Shown: positions 39,717 to 50,916, numbered from the stretch's first letter. The stretch: DNA of 64,000 bases from Methylobacterium sp. PvR107 (GCF_017833295.1 NZ_JAFIBW010000001.1:1178001-1242000); one strand, 5' to 3'. The notes: a model not told the origin generated them from the sequence alone. A program made the numbers and translations.

Positions 39717-41017
39717 GCGGCCGCCGCAAGATCGTCGACGGCGTGGACGATCTTTCCGCCGACCAGCGTCAAGACCGCCGCACCCTGCAGCCGGGCCTCA
39801 TCGAAGGGCGAGTTCTTCGAGCGGGATTTCAGCCGGCGCTTGTCGAGCACGTAGGGCAGATCCGGATCGATCAACACCAGATCGGCCGGCGCTCCGGCGG
39901 CCAGCCGCCCGGCCTCGCGGCCGAGGATGCGGGCCGGGTTCACGGTCAGCGCGGTGATGAGCTTCGACAGGGCGAGGTCGCCGGTATGAACGAGGCGCAG
40001 GGACGCGCCCAGCAGCGTCTCGATCCCGAGGGCGCCGTCGGCCGCCTCCGCGAAGGGCAGGCGCTTGGTCTCGACGTCCTGCGGATTGTGATCGGAGACG
40101 ACGACGTCGATCACGCCCTCGCCGAGCGCCTGGACCACGGCCTGGCGATCGACCTCGTGGCGCAGCGGCGGCGAGAGCCGGCAGAAGGTCCGGTAATGGC
40201 CGATGTCGTTCTCGTTGAGCACGAGGTTGTTCACCGACACGCCGCAGGTGACCGGCAGGCCGTCTTGCTTCGCCCGGCGCACGATCTCCACCGAATCGGC
40301 GCAGGAGATCATCGCGGCATGGTAGCGGGCGCCGGTGAGCCGGACGAGGCGGATGTCGCGCTCCAGCATCACGGTCTCGGCCTCGCGCGGGATGCCCATC
40401 AACCCGAGGCGCGAGGCCAGCTCGCCCTCGTTCATCACGCCCTCGGCGACGAGGTCCGAATCCTCGACATGCTGCATGATCAGCGCGTCGAAATCTCGGG
40501 CGTAGGTGAGCGCCCGGCGCAGCACCTGAGCGTTCGACACGGCGCGCAGCCCGTCCGTGAAGGCAACCGCGCCGGCTTCCTTGAGCAGGCCGAACTCGGT
40601 CATCTCCCTGCCGGCCAATCCCTTGGTGATGGCGGCGGCGGGCAGGACGTTGACGCTCGCGGTATCGCGGGCGCGCCGGAGCACGAAGTCGACGATGGCC
40701 GGCCCGTCGATCACCGGGTTGGTGTCGGGCATGCAGACCAGGGTGGTGACACCGCCCGCCGCCGCGGCGGCGCTCGCCGAGGCCAGGGTTTCCCGGTGCT
40801 CCGCGCCCGGCTCGCCCACGAAGGCGCGCATGTCGATCAGCCCCGGGACGAGCACCCGGCCGGCGCAGTCGATCCGCTCGGCATCGCCCGGCGCGCCCGG
40901 GGCGGCCCCCGATGCGACGTCGCTGATGCGGCCGTCGCGGACCAGGACCGCGCCGGCAGTCTCGGCACCGGTCTCGGGATCGAGCAGGGTCGCGTTGGCC
41001 AGAAGGTAGCTGCTCAC
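39713..41017 (-). CDS. pyrC: Dihydroorotase-like protein (PyrC'/PyrX type, lacks HxH)
   Basis: A 434-aa amidohydrolase of the dihydroorotase type, starting at GTG 41017, which overlaps the hisF stop (GTGA). The fold is clear ([56 protein letters not shown]). The first metal motif, normally D-M-H-x-H, reads [10 protein letters not shown] at 62-71, so the two His (64, 66) are Arg and Phe. DHNPQ replaces DHAPH. This fits the non-catalytic PyrC'/PyrX form that supports aspartate transcarbamoylase. No pyrB is next to it here. A true PyrC would be needed elsewhere. Confidence 0.9.
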   Translation of the reverse strand: MSSYLLANATLLDPETGAETAGAVLVRDGRISDVASGAAPGAPGDAERIDCAGRVLVPGLIDMRAFVGEPGAEHRETLASASAAAAAGGVTTLVCMPDTNPVIDGPAIVDFVLRRARDTASVNVLPAAAITKGLAGREMTEFGLLKEAGAVAFTDGLRAVSNAQVLRRALTYARDFDALIMQHVEDSDLVAEGVMNEGELASRLGLMGIPREAETVMLERDIRLVRLTGARYHAAMISCADSVEIVRRAKQDGLPVTCGVSVNNLVLNENDIGHYRTFCRLSPPLRHEVDRQAVVQALGEGVIDVVVSDHNPQDVETKRLPFAEAADGALGIETLLGASLRLVHTGDLALSKLITALTVNPARILGREAGRLAAGAPADLVLIDPDLPYVLDKRRLKSRSKNSPFDEARLQGAAVLTLVGGKIVHAVDDLAAAA

Positions 41018-41817
41018 AGGGGCCCCCTCGCGGAAGATGCCGTGCCGTCGAGGCGCATGGCCAGCCCGGCCGCCGCCATGTGGGCCTTGGCCTCGGCGAC
41101 GCTCGCCTGCCCGAAATGGAAGATCGAGGCCGCCAGCACAGCGCTCGCGCCGCCCTCCGCGACCCCTGCGACGAGATCGTCGAGTCCACCAACGCCGCCG
41201 GAAGCGATTACCGGCACGGGGACGGCGTCGCTGATCGCCCGCGTCAAAGCGAGGTCGTAGCCGGAACGGGTGCCGTCCTTGTCCATGGAGGTGACCAGCA
41301 GCTCGCCCGCGCCCTTCTCGGCGACGAGCCGGGCGAAGGCCACCGCGTCGATCCCGGTCGGGTCGCGACCGCCGTGGGTGAAGATCTCCCAGGCCGCCGG
41401 CTCGCCGGGGCCGGATACGCGTTTCGCGTCGATCGCCACCACGATGCACTGGGCCCCGAACTTCTCGGCGGCGCGGGCGACCAGATCCGGGTCCTTTACG
41501 GCCGCGGTGTTGATCGCGACCTTGTCGGCCCCGGCCAGAAGCAGGGCGCGGACGTCCTCGACGGTGCGCACGCCGCCGCCCACGGTGAGTGGCATGAAGC
41601 AGGCCTCGGCGGTGCGGCTGACGATGTCGAGCAGCGTGCCGCGGGCCTCGCGGCTCGCGGTGATGTCGAGGAAGCACAGCTCGTCGGCGCCGGCCGCGTC
41701 GTAGACCTTGGCGGCCGCGACCGGATCGCCGGCGTCGCGCAGGCCCTCGAAGCGCACGCCCTTCACGACGCGCCCGTCCTTCACGTCGAGGCAGGGGATG
41801 ATGCGGGTCTTGAGCAC
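41014..41817 (-). CDS. hisF: Imidazole glycerol phosphate synthase cyclase subunit HisF
   Basis: Makes ImGP and AICAR from PRFAR with ammonia from HisH; 267 aa from the GTG at 41817 (a TTG at 41829 is an alternative). The TIM barrel has [22 protein letters not shown] (catalytic Asp), [42 protein letters not shown] and [16 protein letters not shown] (second catalytic Asp). It overlaps the dihydroorotase-like gene, and a broken DUF29 gene ends just upstream. Confidence 0.96.
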   Translation of the reverse strand: MLKTRIIPCLDVKDGRVVKGVRFEGLRDAGDPVAAAKVYDAAGADELCFLDITASREARGTLLDIVSRTAEACFMPLTVGGGVRTVEDVRALLLAGADKVAINTAAVKDPDLVARAAEKFGAQCIVVAIDAKRVSGPGEPAAWEIFTHGGRDPTGIDAVAFARLVAEKGAGELLVTSMDKDGTRSGYDLALTRAISDAVPVPVIASGGVGGLDDLVAGVAEGGASAVLAASIFHFGQASVAEAKAHMAAAGLAMRLDGTASSARGPL

Positions 41818-41834
41818 GGTCTCTCGCAATCCGG

Positions 41835-42153
41835 TCAGGCTTCGGGATCAATCGCGAACGAGCGATCGATGATGTCCTGATAGGTGTCGGGACAGGTTTC
41901 TGGGAAGCGCTTGACGACCAGACCCGTTTCTTGCGCGGCACTTCAACATGGGCGGCAGCACGTTTCGCAACGCGCGCACCCGACTGGCGAACTGGCTCTT
42001 GCCCGAGCTCGCGATCTCCTCCGCCGGGTTCTCGCGATCCAGGCCGGAGAGTTCGCCCGACCGCAGGCGCGCGCTCTGCTCCTGGGTCCCGGTGTAGAAA
42101 TCATCCGCGTAGGCCGTTCCGGCCGGAGCCGGCCGGGTCTTCAACGCCGTCAT
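41835..42153 (-). pseudogene. DUF29 family gene, internally deleted and frameshifted
   Basis: ATG 42153 opens MTALKTRPAPAGTAYADDFY then TQEQSARLRSGELSGLDREN and ASSGKSQFASRVRALRN, the DUF29 N-terminus (EEI is followed by a polar rather than the usual LGRSE segment). It then drifts. In another frame the family's C-terminus is visible: AAQETGLVVKRFPETCPDTY, then [14 protein letters not shown] and a stop at 41835-41837. About 50 middle residues (HLLKW and the following helix) are missing, so this looks like a deletion relic. It lies between hisA and hisF, 5-17 bases from the hisF start. Confidence 0.65.
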
Positions 42154-42193
42154 CGAAGCCTCCCGCGTCGGCGCCACCACGGCCGATGGTCTA

Positions 42194-42937
42194 TCACGAA
42201 GCCGAGCCGCGCGCCGCAGCGATCGCCGCCAGCGCCGCTTCCGGATCGATGCGGCCGTCGTAGAGGGCCCGCCCGGTGATGGCGCCGGCAATCAGCGCGC
42301 AATCCGGCTGCAGCAGGCGATGCACGTCGTCGATCGCGGCGAGGCCGCCCGACGCGATCACGGGGATGCGCACCGCCTGGGCGAGCGCCAGAGTCATCTC
42401 GACGTTGAGGCCCTTCAGGATCCCATCGCGGGCGATGTCGGTGTAGATGATCGCCGCAACGCCCGCATCCTCGAACCGGCGCCCCAGCTCCTCGGCGGTC
42501 ATGCTGGAGGTCTGGGCCCAGCCCTCGACCGCGACGCGGCCGTCCTTGGCGTCGATGCCGACCGCGATCTTGCCCGGATACTTGCGGGCGGCCTCCCGGA
42601 CGAAGCCGGGGTCGCGAACCGCCGCGGTGCCGATGATCGCCCGGGCGACGCCCTTGCTCAGCCAGCCCTCCAGGGTTTTCATCTCACGGATGCCGCCGCC
42701 GAGCTGGACCGGGATCGTCACGCGCGCCAGGATCGCTTCGACGGCCTCCGCGTTCCGCGGCGCACCCGCGAAGGCGCCGTCGAGATCGACCACGTGGAGC
42801 CAGGGGAAGCCCTGCGCCTCGAAGATCGCGGCCTGGGCCGCCGGATCGTCCCCGAAGACCTTGGCCTGCGCCATGTCCCCCTGGATCAGGCGGACGCAAC
42901 GCCCCTCCTTCAGGTCGATCGCCGGGTACAGGATCAC
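42194..42937 (-). CDS. hisA: Phosphoribosylformimino-AICAR ribotide isomerase
   Basis: Isomerises ProFAR to PRFAR in histidine synthesis; 247 aa from a GTG at 42937. It reads [20 protein letters not shown] (catalytic Asp), [48 protein letters not shown] and [16 protein letters not shown] (second catalytic Asp). It lies 37 bases downstream of hisH and precedes the DUF29 relic and hisF. Confidence 0.96.
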   Translation of the reverse strand: MILYPAIDLKEGRCVRLIQGDMAQAKVFGDDPAAQAAIFEAQGFPWLHVVDLDGAFAGAPRNAEAVEAILARVTIPVQLGGGIREMKTLEGWLSKGVARAIIGTAAVRDPGFVREAARKYPGKIAVGIDAKDGRVAVEGWAQTSSMTAEELGRRFEDAGVAAIIYTDIARDGILKGLNVEMTLALAQAVRIPVIASGGLAAIDDVHRLLQPDCALIAGAITGRALYDGRIDPEAALAAIAAARGSAS

Positions 42938-42974
42938 GGGCGGTTTTATCCTTCTTGCCGGAGCCGAACGGCGC

Positions 42975-43634
42975 TCACGGGCGCCAGTTCAGGAAGTTTG
43001 CGATCAGCGCGAGGCCGAGCCGCTGGCTCTTCTCGGGGTGGAACTGCGTGCCGGCGACATTGCCACGGGCGACGAGGGCGGTGACCGGGCCGCCGTACTC
43101 GGCGCGCGCCACGACATCGTCCGGGCACTCCGGCGTCAGCGCGTAGCTGTGCACGAAGTAGGCGTGCAGCCCGTCCTCGCCGGTCGGGATGCCGGCGAGC
43201 AGCGCGTGGTCGCGCTCGGCCCGCAGGGTGTTCCAGCCCATATGGGGGACCTTGAGGGCCGGATCCGACGGTCGGATCGGGCCGACATCGCCGGGGATCC
43301 AGCCGAGGCCCGGCGTGGTGGTGTATTCGAGCCCCCGGGTCGCCAGGAGCTGCATGCCCACGCAGATCCCGAGGAACGGGCGCCCGGCCGCGTGAGCGAC
43401 CTGCGTCATCGCCTCGACCATGCCGGGAACGGCGTCGAGCCCGCGGCGGCAATCGGCGTAGGCCCCGACGCCGGGCAGCACGACCCGGTCGGCCCCGGCG
43501 ACGACCTCCGGGTCCGACGTCAGGCAGATCCGCGCGTCGCGTCCACTCTCGCGGGCAGCGCGCTCGAAGGCCTTGGCGGCGGAATGGAGGTTGCCCGATC
43601 CGTAATCGATGATCGCGACGGTCTCGGCACTCAT
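42975..43634 (-). CDS. hisH: Imidazole glycerol phosphate synthase glutaminase subunit HisH
   Basis: A class I glutamine amidotransferase that supplies ammonia to HisF; 219 aa. It starts [21 protein letters not shown], with the oxyanion strand [15 protein letters not shown], the nucleophile Cys in [13 protein letters not shown], and the His/Glu pair in [15 protein letters not shown]. It lies 19 bases after a DUF2628 gene on the same strand. Confidence 0.96.
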   Translation of the reverse strand: MSAETVAIIDYGSGNLHSAAKAFERAARESGRDARICLTSDPEVVAGADRVVLPGVGAYADCRRGLDAVPGMVEAMTQVAHAAGRPFLGICVGMQLLATRGLEYTTTPGLGWIPGDVGPIRPSDPALKVPHMGWNTLRAERDHALLAGIPTGEDGLHAYFVHSYALTPECPDDVVARAEYGGPVTALVARGNVAGTQFHPEKSQRLGLALIANFLNWRP

Positions 43635-43653
43635 GCGCGTCTCGCCCGAAGAC

Positions 43654-44139
43654 TCATCGAGCGCCTTCCTGGGCAGGGAACAGGCCGATCACCGGCTCGG
43701 CGCGCCGGCTCGGACCGCTGGGGAATGGCGCGCGCGGCGCGGTCGGGCTCGAGTCCAGCCACCGGCCGATCGCGCGGCCCTCCGCCTCCTCGGGCGTCGC
43801 CGCGATGACCGCGTCGCGCACCGGCCAGCCGCGCCGCGCCAGCGTCCAGCGGCGCAGGCTCGACGCTTCGAGCCCGATCAGCCATGCGGCCAGCAGCGTG
43901 GCGATGAGGCCGGCGCCGGTGGGCAGCCCGAAGGCGATCCCCGCGCCGGCCAGCGCGACCAGGCCGACGAGCACGGCCAGCGCCGCGATCCACAGCCGGT
44001 GATACAGGAACCATAGAACGGTGAAGGCGAAGGCCGGCCATACGAAGCCGTCCGGCACGAGCACGGCCCGGTCAAGGCCGATCGACTCGCCCGGCCGCGC
44101 GTCGGCGGGCAGGTGGAGCGTGTAGCTGCGCATCCGCAT
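43654..44139 (-). CDS. DUF2628 membrane protein
   Basis: About 161 aa from the ATG at 44139 (44133 also possible). It reads [19 protein letters not shown], then [24 protein letters not shown] and two further membrane segments ([38 protein letters not shown]). The soluble C-terminus is [18 protein letters not shown]. The [12 protein letters not shown]...W segment is the DUF2628 signature. The function is unknown. It sits between hisB and hisH, a place I recall it having in other Rhizobiales. Confidence 0.88.
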   Translation of the reverse strand: MRMRSYTLHLPADARPGESIGLDRAVLVPDGFVWPAFAFTVLWFLYHRLWIAALAVLVGLVALAGAGIAFGLPTGAGLIATLLAAWLIGLEASSLRRWTLARRGWPVRDAVIAATPEEAEGRAIGRWLDSSPTAPRAPFPSGPSRRAEPVIGLFPAQEGAR

Positions 44140-44205
44140 CACGGGACTCCGGCTAGGTCGCTCCACGTAAGCCGGGCGGCTGGGCGGAGCTTGATGACGA
44201 CAGGT

Positions 44206-44793
44206 CTACAGGGAGCCCTTCGTGGAGGGAACGCGCCCCTCCTCGCGCGGATCGATCGCCACTGCCTTCCGCAAGGCGCGCGCCAGTCCCTTGAAACAGC
44301 TCTCGGCGATGTGGTGCGCGTTGTCGCCGTAGAGGGTCTCGACATGCAGCGTCAGCCCGGCATTCATCGCGAAGGCCTGGAACCACTCGCGCACCAGTTC
44401 GGTGTCGAAATTGCCGATCTTCTCCACCCGGAAGGCGGTGCGGAACACGAGGAACGGTCGACCGGAGATATCGACGCAGACGCGGGTCAGCGCCTCGTCC
44501 ATGGGCAGGTGGATGTCGGCGTAGCGCGTGACGCCGCGCTTGTCGCCGAGCGCCTTGGCGAAGGCCTGGCCCAGCGCGATGCCGCAATCCTCGGCCGAAT
44601 GGTGCTGGTCGATGTGGAGATCGCCGTCGACCTTCACGTCGAGATCGAACAGGGCGTGCCGCGCCAGCAGATCCAGCATGTGGTCGAGGAAGCCGATGCC
44701 GGTCGCGATCGTCGATCGCCCGGTCCCGTCGAGCGAGACCGTGACCGCGATATCGGTCTCCGCGGTCTTCCGGCTGATGGTGGCGCTGCGCAT
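44206..44793 (-). CDS. hisB: Imidazoleglycerol-phosphate dehydratase
   Basis: Dehydrates IGP to imidazole-acetol phosphate; 195 aa, monofunctional. It carries the metal-binding repeats [56 protein letters not shown] and the usual [10 protein letters not shown] segment. It is first of the run hisB-DUF2628-hisH-hisA-(DUF29 relic)-hisF on the minus strand. Confidence 0.96.
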   Translation of the reverse strand: MRSATISRKTAETDIAVTVSLDGTGRSTIATGIGFLDHMLDLLARHALFDLDVKVDGDLHIDQHHSAEDCGIALGQAFAKALGDKRGVTRYADIHLPMDEALTRVCVDISGRPFLVFRTAFRVEKIGNFDTELVREWFQAFAMNAGLTLHVETLYGDNAHHIAESCFKGLARALRKAVAIDPREEGRVPSTKGSL

Positions 44794-44877
44794 TTCAATC
44801 TGGGCTTCGTGTCTGGGACGGCTCCGGCCGCCCGCGCCTTCTAGAGGGACTCTCGCCGGAATGGAAAGGGCGCCTGC

Positions 44878-45753
<876 letters not shown>

Positions 45754-45808
45754 GCCTGTCTTCCTGCACTGTCAGTGACGCTGCGCGAGCGCCGCGATCC
45801 CCTGCACG

Positions 45809-45921
45809 CCCTCATCCTGAGGTGCCGGAGCGAAGCGGAGGCCTCTAAGGAGACCTCCAGAGGGCGCGGCGATCCCTGGAGCCCGCCTTCGAGGCCGCTG
45901 CGCAGCACCTCAGGATGAGGG
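45809..45921. repeat. Interspersed intergenic repeat, family C
   Basis: Perfect 17-bp terminal inverted repeats, CCCTCATCCTGAGGTGC (45809-45825) and GCACCTCAGGATGAGGG (45905-45921), enclose a palindrome-rich middle (GGAGCGAAGCGGAGGCCTC). It lies between mtnP and the petC terminator and carries no gene. I recognise the CTCATCCTGAGG-type element as common between genes in Methylobacterium and other Rhizobiales. Confidence 0.8.
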
Positions 45922-45993
45922 CGTGGATGGGAAGACCCGTCTCCCGCCAGCCGATCATCGCGACGGCCGACCGGTAGCATGGGGGAACGGCCC

Positions 45994-46026
45994 AAAAAAG
46001 ATGGGCCCCCGCGAGGGAGGCCCATC
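45994..46026 (-). terminator. Rho-independent terminator of the petABC operon
   Basis: On the minus strand the stem GATGGGCC / GGCCCATC (46019-46026 and 46000-46007, perfect 8 bp, 11-base loop) is followed by TTTTTT (45994-45999). It lies 27 bases past the petC stop and is the clearest intrinsic terminator in the window. Confidence 0.85.
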
Positions 46027-46052
46027 CATGTCGTCGATCGGAGAGCGGCGCG

Positions 46053-46967
46053 TCAGTACGTCTTGTGCAGTTCCGGCTGAAGTCCGTGGACCTCGCCGCC
46101 GACATCGGCCCAGACCTTTTTCTTCACGTAGTAGAGCAGCCCCGACAGCACGATCAGGAACAGGATCACCCGGAAGCCGAGGGCCTTCCGGTCCATCATA
46201 TGCGGCTCGGCCGTCCACATCAGGAAGGCCGCGACGTCCTTGCCGTACTGGTCGACCGTCTCGGGGACGACAGGCTGGCCCTGGTCGGTCTTCGGATAGC
46301 TCACCTGCCCGTCGGTGATCGGCGGCGGCATCGCGATGATGTGGCCGGGATAGTACTTGTTGTAGTGGCCGCCATCCGGAACCGCAAAATCCTTCGGCGG
46401 CTCCTCGTAGCCGTTGAGCAACGCGTGGATATAGTCGGGGCCCTGTTCCGAATAGCCGATGAACGGAAGCCAGTCGGTCAGGAAGTACAACGAGCCACGG
46501 GAGAAGGTCCGCGCCTTGGCGATCACCGAGAAGTCGGGCGGCGCCTTGCCGCCGTTGGCCGCGGCCGCCGCCTGATCGTTCGGGAAGGGCGGCGGCAAAG
46601 TGTCGGCCGGTCGGGCGGGCCGGTCGAACATCTCGCCGGAATCGTTGGGCCCGTCCTTCACCTGATAGGTCGCCGCCAGGGCCTTGACCTGACCGGCGTT
46701 GAAATCCGGGCCGCCCTCCTGCGCGAGGTTGCGGAAGGAAACCAGCTTCATCGAATGGCAGGCGGAACAGACTTCCTTGTAGACCTGGAAGCCGCGCTGC
46801 AGCTGCGCGGTGTCGAAGCGGCCGAACACGCCGGCGAAGCTCCAGTTGACGCGGGCTGGGATCGGGCCGCCATGGCCTTCCTGGGCGCCGACCGGCGCTG
46901 CGGCGCCGATCAGCAGGACCGCCAGGGCGGCAGCAGCTTTGGTCGGGAGGACGCGGGTCATCATCAT
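46053..46967 (-). CDS. petC: Cytochrome c1 of the bc1 complex
   Basis: Passes electrons from the Rieske centre to cytochrome c; 304 aa. It has a signal peptide (to about residue 28, PVGAQ), the haem motif CSACH at 67-71, and a Met ligand region around HIIAMPPP. It ends in a C-terminal membrane anchor (FRVILFLIVLSGLLYYVKKKVW). It is the last gene of petA-petB-petC, 18 bases after petB, and is followed by the terminator. Confidence 0.96.
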   Translation of the reverse strand: MMMTRVLPTKAAAALAVLLIGAAAPVGAQEGHGGPIPARVNWSFAGVFGRFDTAQLQRGFQVYKEVCSACHSMKLVSFRNLAQEGGPDFNAGQVKALAATYQVKDGPNDSGEMFDRPARPADTLPPPFPNDQAAAAANGGKAPPDFSVIAKARTFSRGSLYFLTDWLPFIGYSEQGPDYIHALLNGYEEPPKDFAVPDGGHYNKYYPGHIIAMPPPITDGQVSYPKTDQGQPVVPETVDQYGKDVAAFLMWTAEPHMMDRKALGFRVILFLIVLSGLLYYVKKKVWADVGGEVHGLQPELHKTY

Positions 46968-46985
46968 GGTCCTGTCGTCAGCCCG

Positions 46986-48272
46986 TCAGCCCTTGGTGGT
47001 CGGAGCGGCGGCGGCGCCCGCCGGCATGCCGGATCCGCTCACCTGCTTGCCCGGCCCGGTGACGGTCTCGAGGATCGAGCCGGGGAGCTTCTTCGGCGTC
47101 TCGAACAGGCCGCAGAGCGGCATGACGATCAGGAAGTGGGCGAAGTAATAGGCGGTGCAGATCTGCGACGCGATCACGTAGCCGCCCTCGGGAGGCTGCG
47201 AGCCCAGCCACCCGAGCAGAAGGGTCGCGCCAATGAACGCCCAGAAGAACTGCCGGTAGATCGGCCGGTAGTTGCAGGAGCGAACCTTGGACCAGTCCAG
47301 CCACGGTGCGAATGCCAGGATGATCACCGCCGAGAACATCAGGATCACGCCGCCGAGCTTGCTCGGGACCGCGCGCAGGATCGCGTAGAACGGCAGGAAG
47401 TACCATTCCGGCACGATGTGCGCGGGCGTCACGGCGGGGTTGGCCTGGATGTAGTTGTCGGCATGGCCCAGGAAGTTCGGCTGGTAGAACAGGAACCAGG
47501 CGAACAGGATCATGAACACGCAGGTTGCGAACACGTCCTTGATGGTCGCGTAGGGGGTGAACGGCACGGTGTCCTTGCCCGACTTGATCGGGATGCCGGC
47601 CGGGTTGTTCTGGCCGGTCACGTGCAGCGCCCAGACGTGCAGCACGACGACGCCGGCGATCATCCAGGGCAGCAGGTAGTGCAGCGAGAAGAAGCGGTTC
47701 ACGGTCGGGTTGCCCACCGAGTATCCGCCCCAGAGCAGGGTCTGGATCGTGTCGCCGACCACCGGGATCGCGGCCAGGATGTTGGTGATGACCGTGGCGC
47801 CCCAGAAGCTCATCTGGCCCCAGGGCAGCGTGTAGCCGAGGAAGGCGGTCGCCATCATCAGCAGGTAGATCACGACGCCGAGGATATAGAGGACCTCACG
47901 CGGCGCCTTGTAGGACCCGTAATACAGGGCCCGGAACATGTGGACGTAGACAGCCACGAAGAACATCGACGCGCCGTTGGCGTGCGCGTACCGCAGCAGC
48001 CAGCCGTAATTCACGTCCCGCATGATCTTCTCGACCGAGTTGAAGGCACCGGTCGCCGAGGGCTCGTAATGCATCGCCAGCCATACGCCGGTGATGATCT
48101 GGATCCCCAGGAACGCCGCGAGGATCGCGCCAAAGGTCCAGAAGTAATTCAGGTTCCGCGGAACCGGGTAGGCGATGAAGGACGAGTGCACCAACCCGGC
48201 AAGGGGCAGGCGCGCCTCGAACCACTTGGCCACCCGGCTCTTGGGGACGTAGGTGCTGGCCGTTCCGCTCAT
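46986..48272 (-). CDS. petB: Cytochrome b of the bc1 complex
   Basis: The membrane core holding haems bL and bH and the quinol sites; 428 aa, about eight helices. It reads [44 protein letters not shown] (haem His), [41 protein letters not shown] (haem His pair), and the Qo-site P-E-W-Y segment [17 protein letters not shown]. It lies between petA and petC in the operon, 15 bases after petA. Confidence 0.97.
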   Translation of the reverse strand: MSGTASTYVPKSRVAKWFEARLPLAGLVHSSFIAYPVPRNLNYFWTFGAILAAFLGIQIITGVWLAMHYEPSATGAFNSVEKIMRDVNYGWLLRYAHANGASMFFVAVYVHMFRALYYGSYKAPREVLYILGVVIYLLMMATAFLGYTLPWGQMSFWGATVITNILAAIPVVGDTIQTLLWGGYSVGNPTVNRFFSLHYLLPWMIAGVVVLHVWALHVTGQNNPAGIPIKSGKDTVPFTPYATIKDVFATCVFMILFAWFLFYQPNFLGHADNYIQANPAVTPAHIVPEWYFLPFYAILRAVPSKLGGVILMFSAVIILAFAPWLDWSKVRSCNYRPIYRQFFWAFIGATLLLGWLGSQPPEGGYVIASQICTAYYFAHFLIVMPLCGLFETPKKLPGSILETVTGPGKQVSGSGMPAGAAAAPTTKG

Positions 48273-48287
48273 GCTTCCGTCCTCCCC

Positions 48288-48872
48288 TCAGGCCGCTTCC
48301 TTGCCGCCTTCGCCGATCCGGATCTTGGTGTCCGTCTCGAAGGCGTAGGGCGGGATCGGCAGGTTGATCGGCGCCGGTCCGTGGCGCACGCGCCCCACCG
48401 CGTCGAATTGCGAGCCGTGGCACGGGCAGGCCCAGCCCTCGAAATTGCCCTGGTGGCCGATCGGCACGCAACCGAGATGCGTGCAGTTGCCGTAGACCAC
48501 CAGCCACTGATCGTGACCATTCTTCACGCGCGTCGTGAACGCGGCCGGGTCGATCATGGCCGAGAGCGGGACCGCCTGCATGTCGGTCAGTTCCTTGGCG
48601 GTCAGCTTGCGCACGAAAATAAGCTTGCCGCGCCAGAAGACGTTGACGATCTGCCCGTCCTGGATCGGCGTCAGATCGACCTCGATCGGGGCGCCGGCCG
48701 CGATCGTTTCGGCATCCGGCGCCATGGACGATATCAGCGGCCAGGCCGCGGCCGCGGCCCCCACCGCCAGCCCGGCGCCGGTAGCCAGGAACAAGAAGTC
48801 ACGACGGCTGCCCTCGGACCCGGAGGCCGCAGGAGCGGCTGCAGATGTGTTCGCCAAGATTCGGAACTCCAT
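48288..48872 (-). CDS. petA: Rieske iron-sulfur subunit of the bc1 complex
   Basis: The 2Fe-2S protein that takes the first electron from quinol; 194 aa. A Tat-type anchor (GSRRDFLFLATGAGLAVGAAA) holds the soluble head. The cluster ligands are complete: CTHLGC (Cys130, His132, Cys135) and CPCHGSQFD (Cys149, Cys151, His152). It is the first gene of petABC. A possible -10 element GATAAT on the minus strand is at 48934-48939, about 60 bases upstream, with no good -35. Confidence 0.96.
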   Translation of the reverse strand: MEFRILANTSAAAPAASGSEGSRRDFLFLATGAGLAVGAAAAAWPLISSMAPDAETIAAGAPIEVDLTPIQDGQIVNVFWRGKLIFVRKLTAKELTDMQAVPLSAMIDPAAFTTRVKNGHDQWLVVYGNCTHLGCVPIGHQGNFEGWACPCHGSQFDAVGRVRHGPAPINLPIPPYAFETDTKIRIGEGGKEAA

Positions 48873-49050
48873 GCGTCGGCGTTAGGGCCGCAGGCGCCCT
48901 GCCCTGATCTCCCGGTCGGGCCAGGATCAAAGCATTATCGTTCTAAAGCGAGCAATGAGACCGTCTGCCGCTCCCAAGTCAAGCGGCGGTTTGCACCGCA
49001 GCGATAGAGCCCTGCCAAGTTTGTCGTGTTATGTTGCCGCCCTTGGTGCA

Positions 49051-50916
49051 TCAGGCCACGGCGCTGTCATATTGGGCCGTGCCGTCGTCGAGAAAGCCGC
49101 CCGACTGGCGGGACCACAGACCGGCATAGACGCCGCCCCGAGCGACGAGTTCGGCGTGAGTCCCCTCCTCGATGATCCGGCCCTGGTCGATCACCACCAA
49201 CCGGTCGAGGGCCGCGATGGTCGACAGGCGATGCGCGATCGCCAGCACGGTCTTACCGGCCATCAGCGTATCGAGCGACTCCTGGATCGCCGCCTCGACC
49301 TGACTGTCGAGAGCCGAGGTCGCCTCGTCCAGGATCAGGATCGGCGCGTCCTTGAGCATGACGCGGGCGATGGCGATGCGCTGGCGCTGTCCGCCAGACA
49401 GCTTGACCCCGCGCTCGCCCACCTGGGCGTCGTAGCCCCGCCGCCCCTTGTGATCCACAAGATCGGCGATGAACCGGTCGGCATGGGCCAGCCGGGCGGC
49501 ATGCTCGATGTCGGCTTGGCTCGCGTCAGGCCGGCCGTAGGCGATGTTGTCGCGGATCGACCGGTGCAGGAGGGACGTGTCCTGGCTGACCATCGCGATG
49601 GATTCGCGCAGGGATTGCTGCGTCACGGCAGCGAGGTCCTGCCCATCCACGAGGATGCGCCCGCTCTCCACGTCGTAGAGCCGCAGGAGCAGGCTCGCCA
49701 GGGTGGACTTGCCGGCCCCGCTGATCCCCACCAGACCGACCTTCTCGCCGGGACGGATCGTGAGGGAGAAATCCTCGATCACTGTGGCGTCGCCGCGGCC
49801 GTAATGGAAGCCGACATTCTCGAACCGGATCTCGCCGCCCGTGACGGTGAGCGCGCGCGCGTCCGGCGCGTCGATCAGCCCGTGCGGACGGGACATCGTC
49901 TGCATGCTCTCCTGCACGACCCCGACATTCTCGAAGACGCCGCGGACGGTCTGCATCACCCAGCCGGACATGGCGATGAGCCGGAGGACCAGCGCGAGAC
50001 CCGCCGAGGCCTCACCGGTGCTCATCCCGCCCCGCTGCCAGAGGACGAGGCAAGCCGCGCCGGTGGCGATCAGGAGCGCGCTGTTGAGGAGGCCGAGCAG
50101 GCTGGTCGTCAGCGTCACCAACCGGAACTGGAACAGGTAGGCGTCGGTGTGAACCTCGACCGCATCGCGCACCGCCGCGCGCTCCTCGCGGTCGCGCGCG
50201 AAGAGCTTGACGGTCAGGATGTTGGTGTAGCTGTCGACGATCCGGCCGATCAGGATCGAGCGGGTGTCGGCGGTCTTGTGCGAGCGTGCCCGCGCCCGCG
50301 GCACGAACCACATGGTCAGGCCCGCATAGGCGGCGATCCAGAGCAGCACCGGCAGGACCAGCCACGGCGAGATCGCGCTGAACAGCCCGACCGCGGTGAT
50401 CGCGTAGATCGCCACGTAGAGGAGCGTGTCGATGAAGACGACGGCGAGTTCCCGCACCGCCGGTCCCACCTGCACGACACGGTTCGCCAGCCGCCCCGAG
50501 AAGTCGCCCTGAAAATACGAGAGTGCGTGACCGAGCGTGTAGAGGTGAGCGCGCCACCGGATCTGGCTGGTGGATTGCGGCACGACGAGCTGGTTCGACA
50601 GCACCTCGTGGGCCCAGATCGACAGGGGCCGGATCACCGCGACGAGCACGACGACCACACCGAGTTCGACCGCGTGGTCCGACAGCACCGTGGCCCGATC
50701 GGCTGTGCCGAGCAGGTCGATGAACCAGCGCATCACGAGATAGAGCGACGCCTCGACCGTGCCGGCGATCACCGCGATGACGAACAAAGCCGCCAGGGCG
50801 GCGCGGATCGGGCGCAGGTAGAACCAGGCGAAACCGAGGATCGACCGCGGCGGCATCCGCGCCTCGTCGAAGGGCGCGAACGGATCGACGCGGCGCTCAA
50901 GCCAATCCAGGAACAT
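49051..50916 (-). CDS. ABC exporter, fused membrane and ATPase domains
   Basis: A 621-aa half-transporter from the ATG at 50916 (MFLDWLERRVDPF; an upstream in-frame start at 50976 is less likely). Six membrane helices span about 30-300 (FAWFYLRPIRAALAALFVIAV onwards). The nucleotide-binding domain shows Walker A GISGAGKST, Q-loop VSQDTSLLHRSI, signature LSGGQRQRIAIARV, Walker B ILILDEATSAL and the switch His in AIAHRLST. It resembles MsbA/LmrA-type lipid or drug exporters; the substrate is unknown. It stands alone between petA and the Inh lipoprotein. Confidence 0.93.
   Translation of the reverse strand: MFLDWLERRVDPFAPFDEARMPPRSILGFAWFYLRPIRAALAALFVIAVIAGTVEASLYLVMRWFIDLLGTADRATVLSDHAVELGVVVVLVAVIRPLSIWAHEVLSNQLVVPQSTSQIRWRAHLYTLGHALSYFQGDFSGRLANRVVQVGPAVRELAVVFIDTLLYVAIYAITAVGLFSAISPWLVLPVLLWIAAYAGLTMWFVPRARARSHKTADTRSILIGRIVDSYTNILTVKLFARDREERAAVRDAVEVHTDAYLFQFRLVTLTTSLLGLLNSALLIATGAACLVLWQRGGMSTGEASAGLALVLRLIAMSGWVMQTVRGVFENVGVVQESMQTMSRPHGLIDAPDARALTVTGGEIRFENVGFHYGRGDATVIEDFSLTIRPGEKVGLVGISGAGKSTLASLLLRLYDVESGRILVDGQDLAAVTQQSLRESIAMVSQDTSLLHRSIRDNIAYGRPDASQADIEHAARLAHADRFIADLVDHKGRRGYDAQVGERGVKLSGGQRQRIAIARVMLKDAPILILDEATSALDSQVEAAIQESLDTLMAGKTVLAIAHRLSTIAALDRLVVIDQGRIIEEGTHAELVARGGVYAGLWSRQSGGFLDDGTAQYDSAVA

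Noticed and set aside
46065..49007. 980-codon plus-strand frame across petABC
   Set aside because: Antisense shadow of the well-supported pet operon; composition is Arg/His/Asp/Gly-rich without domain motifs.
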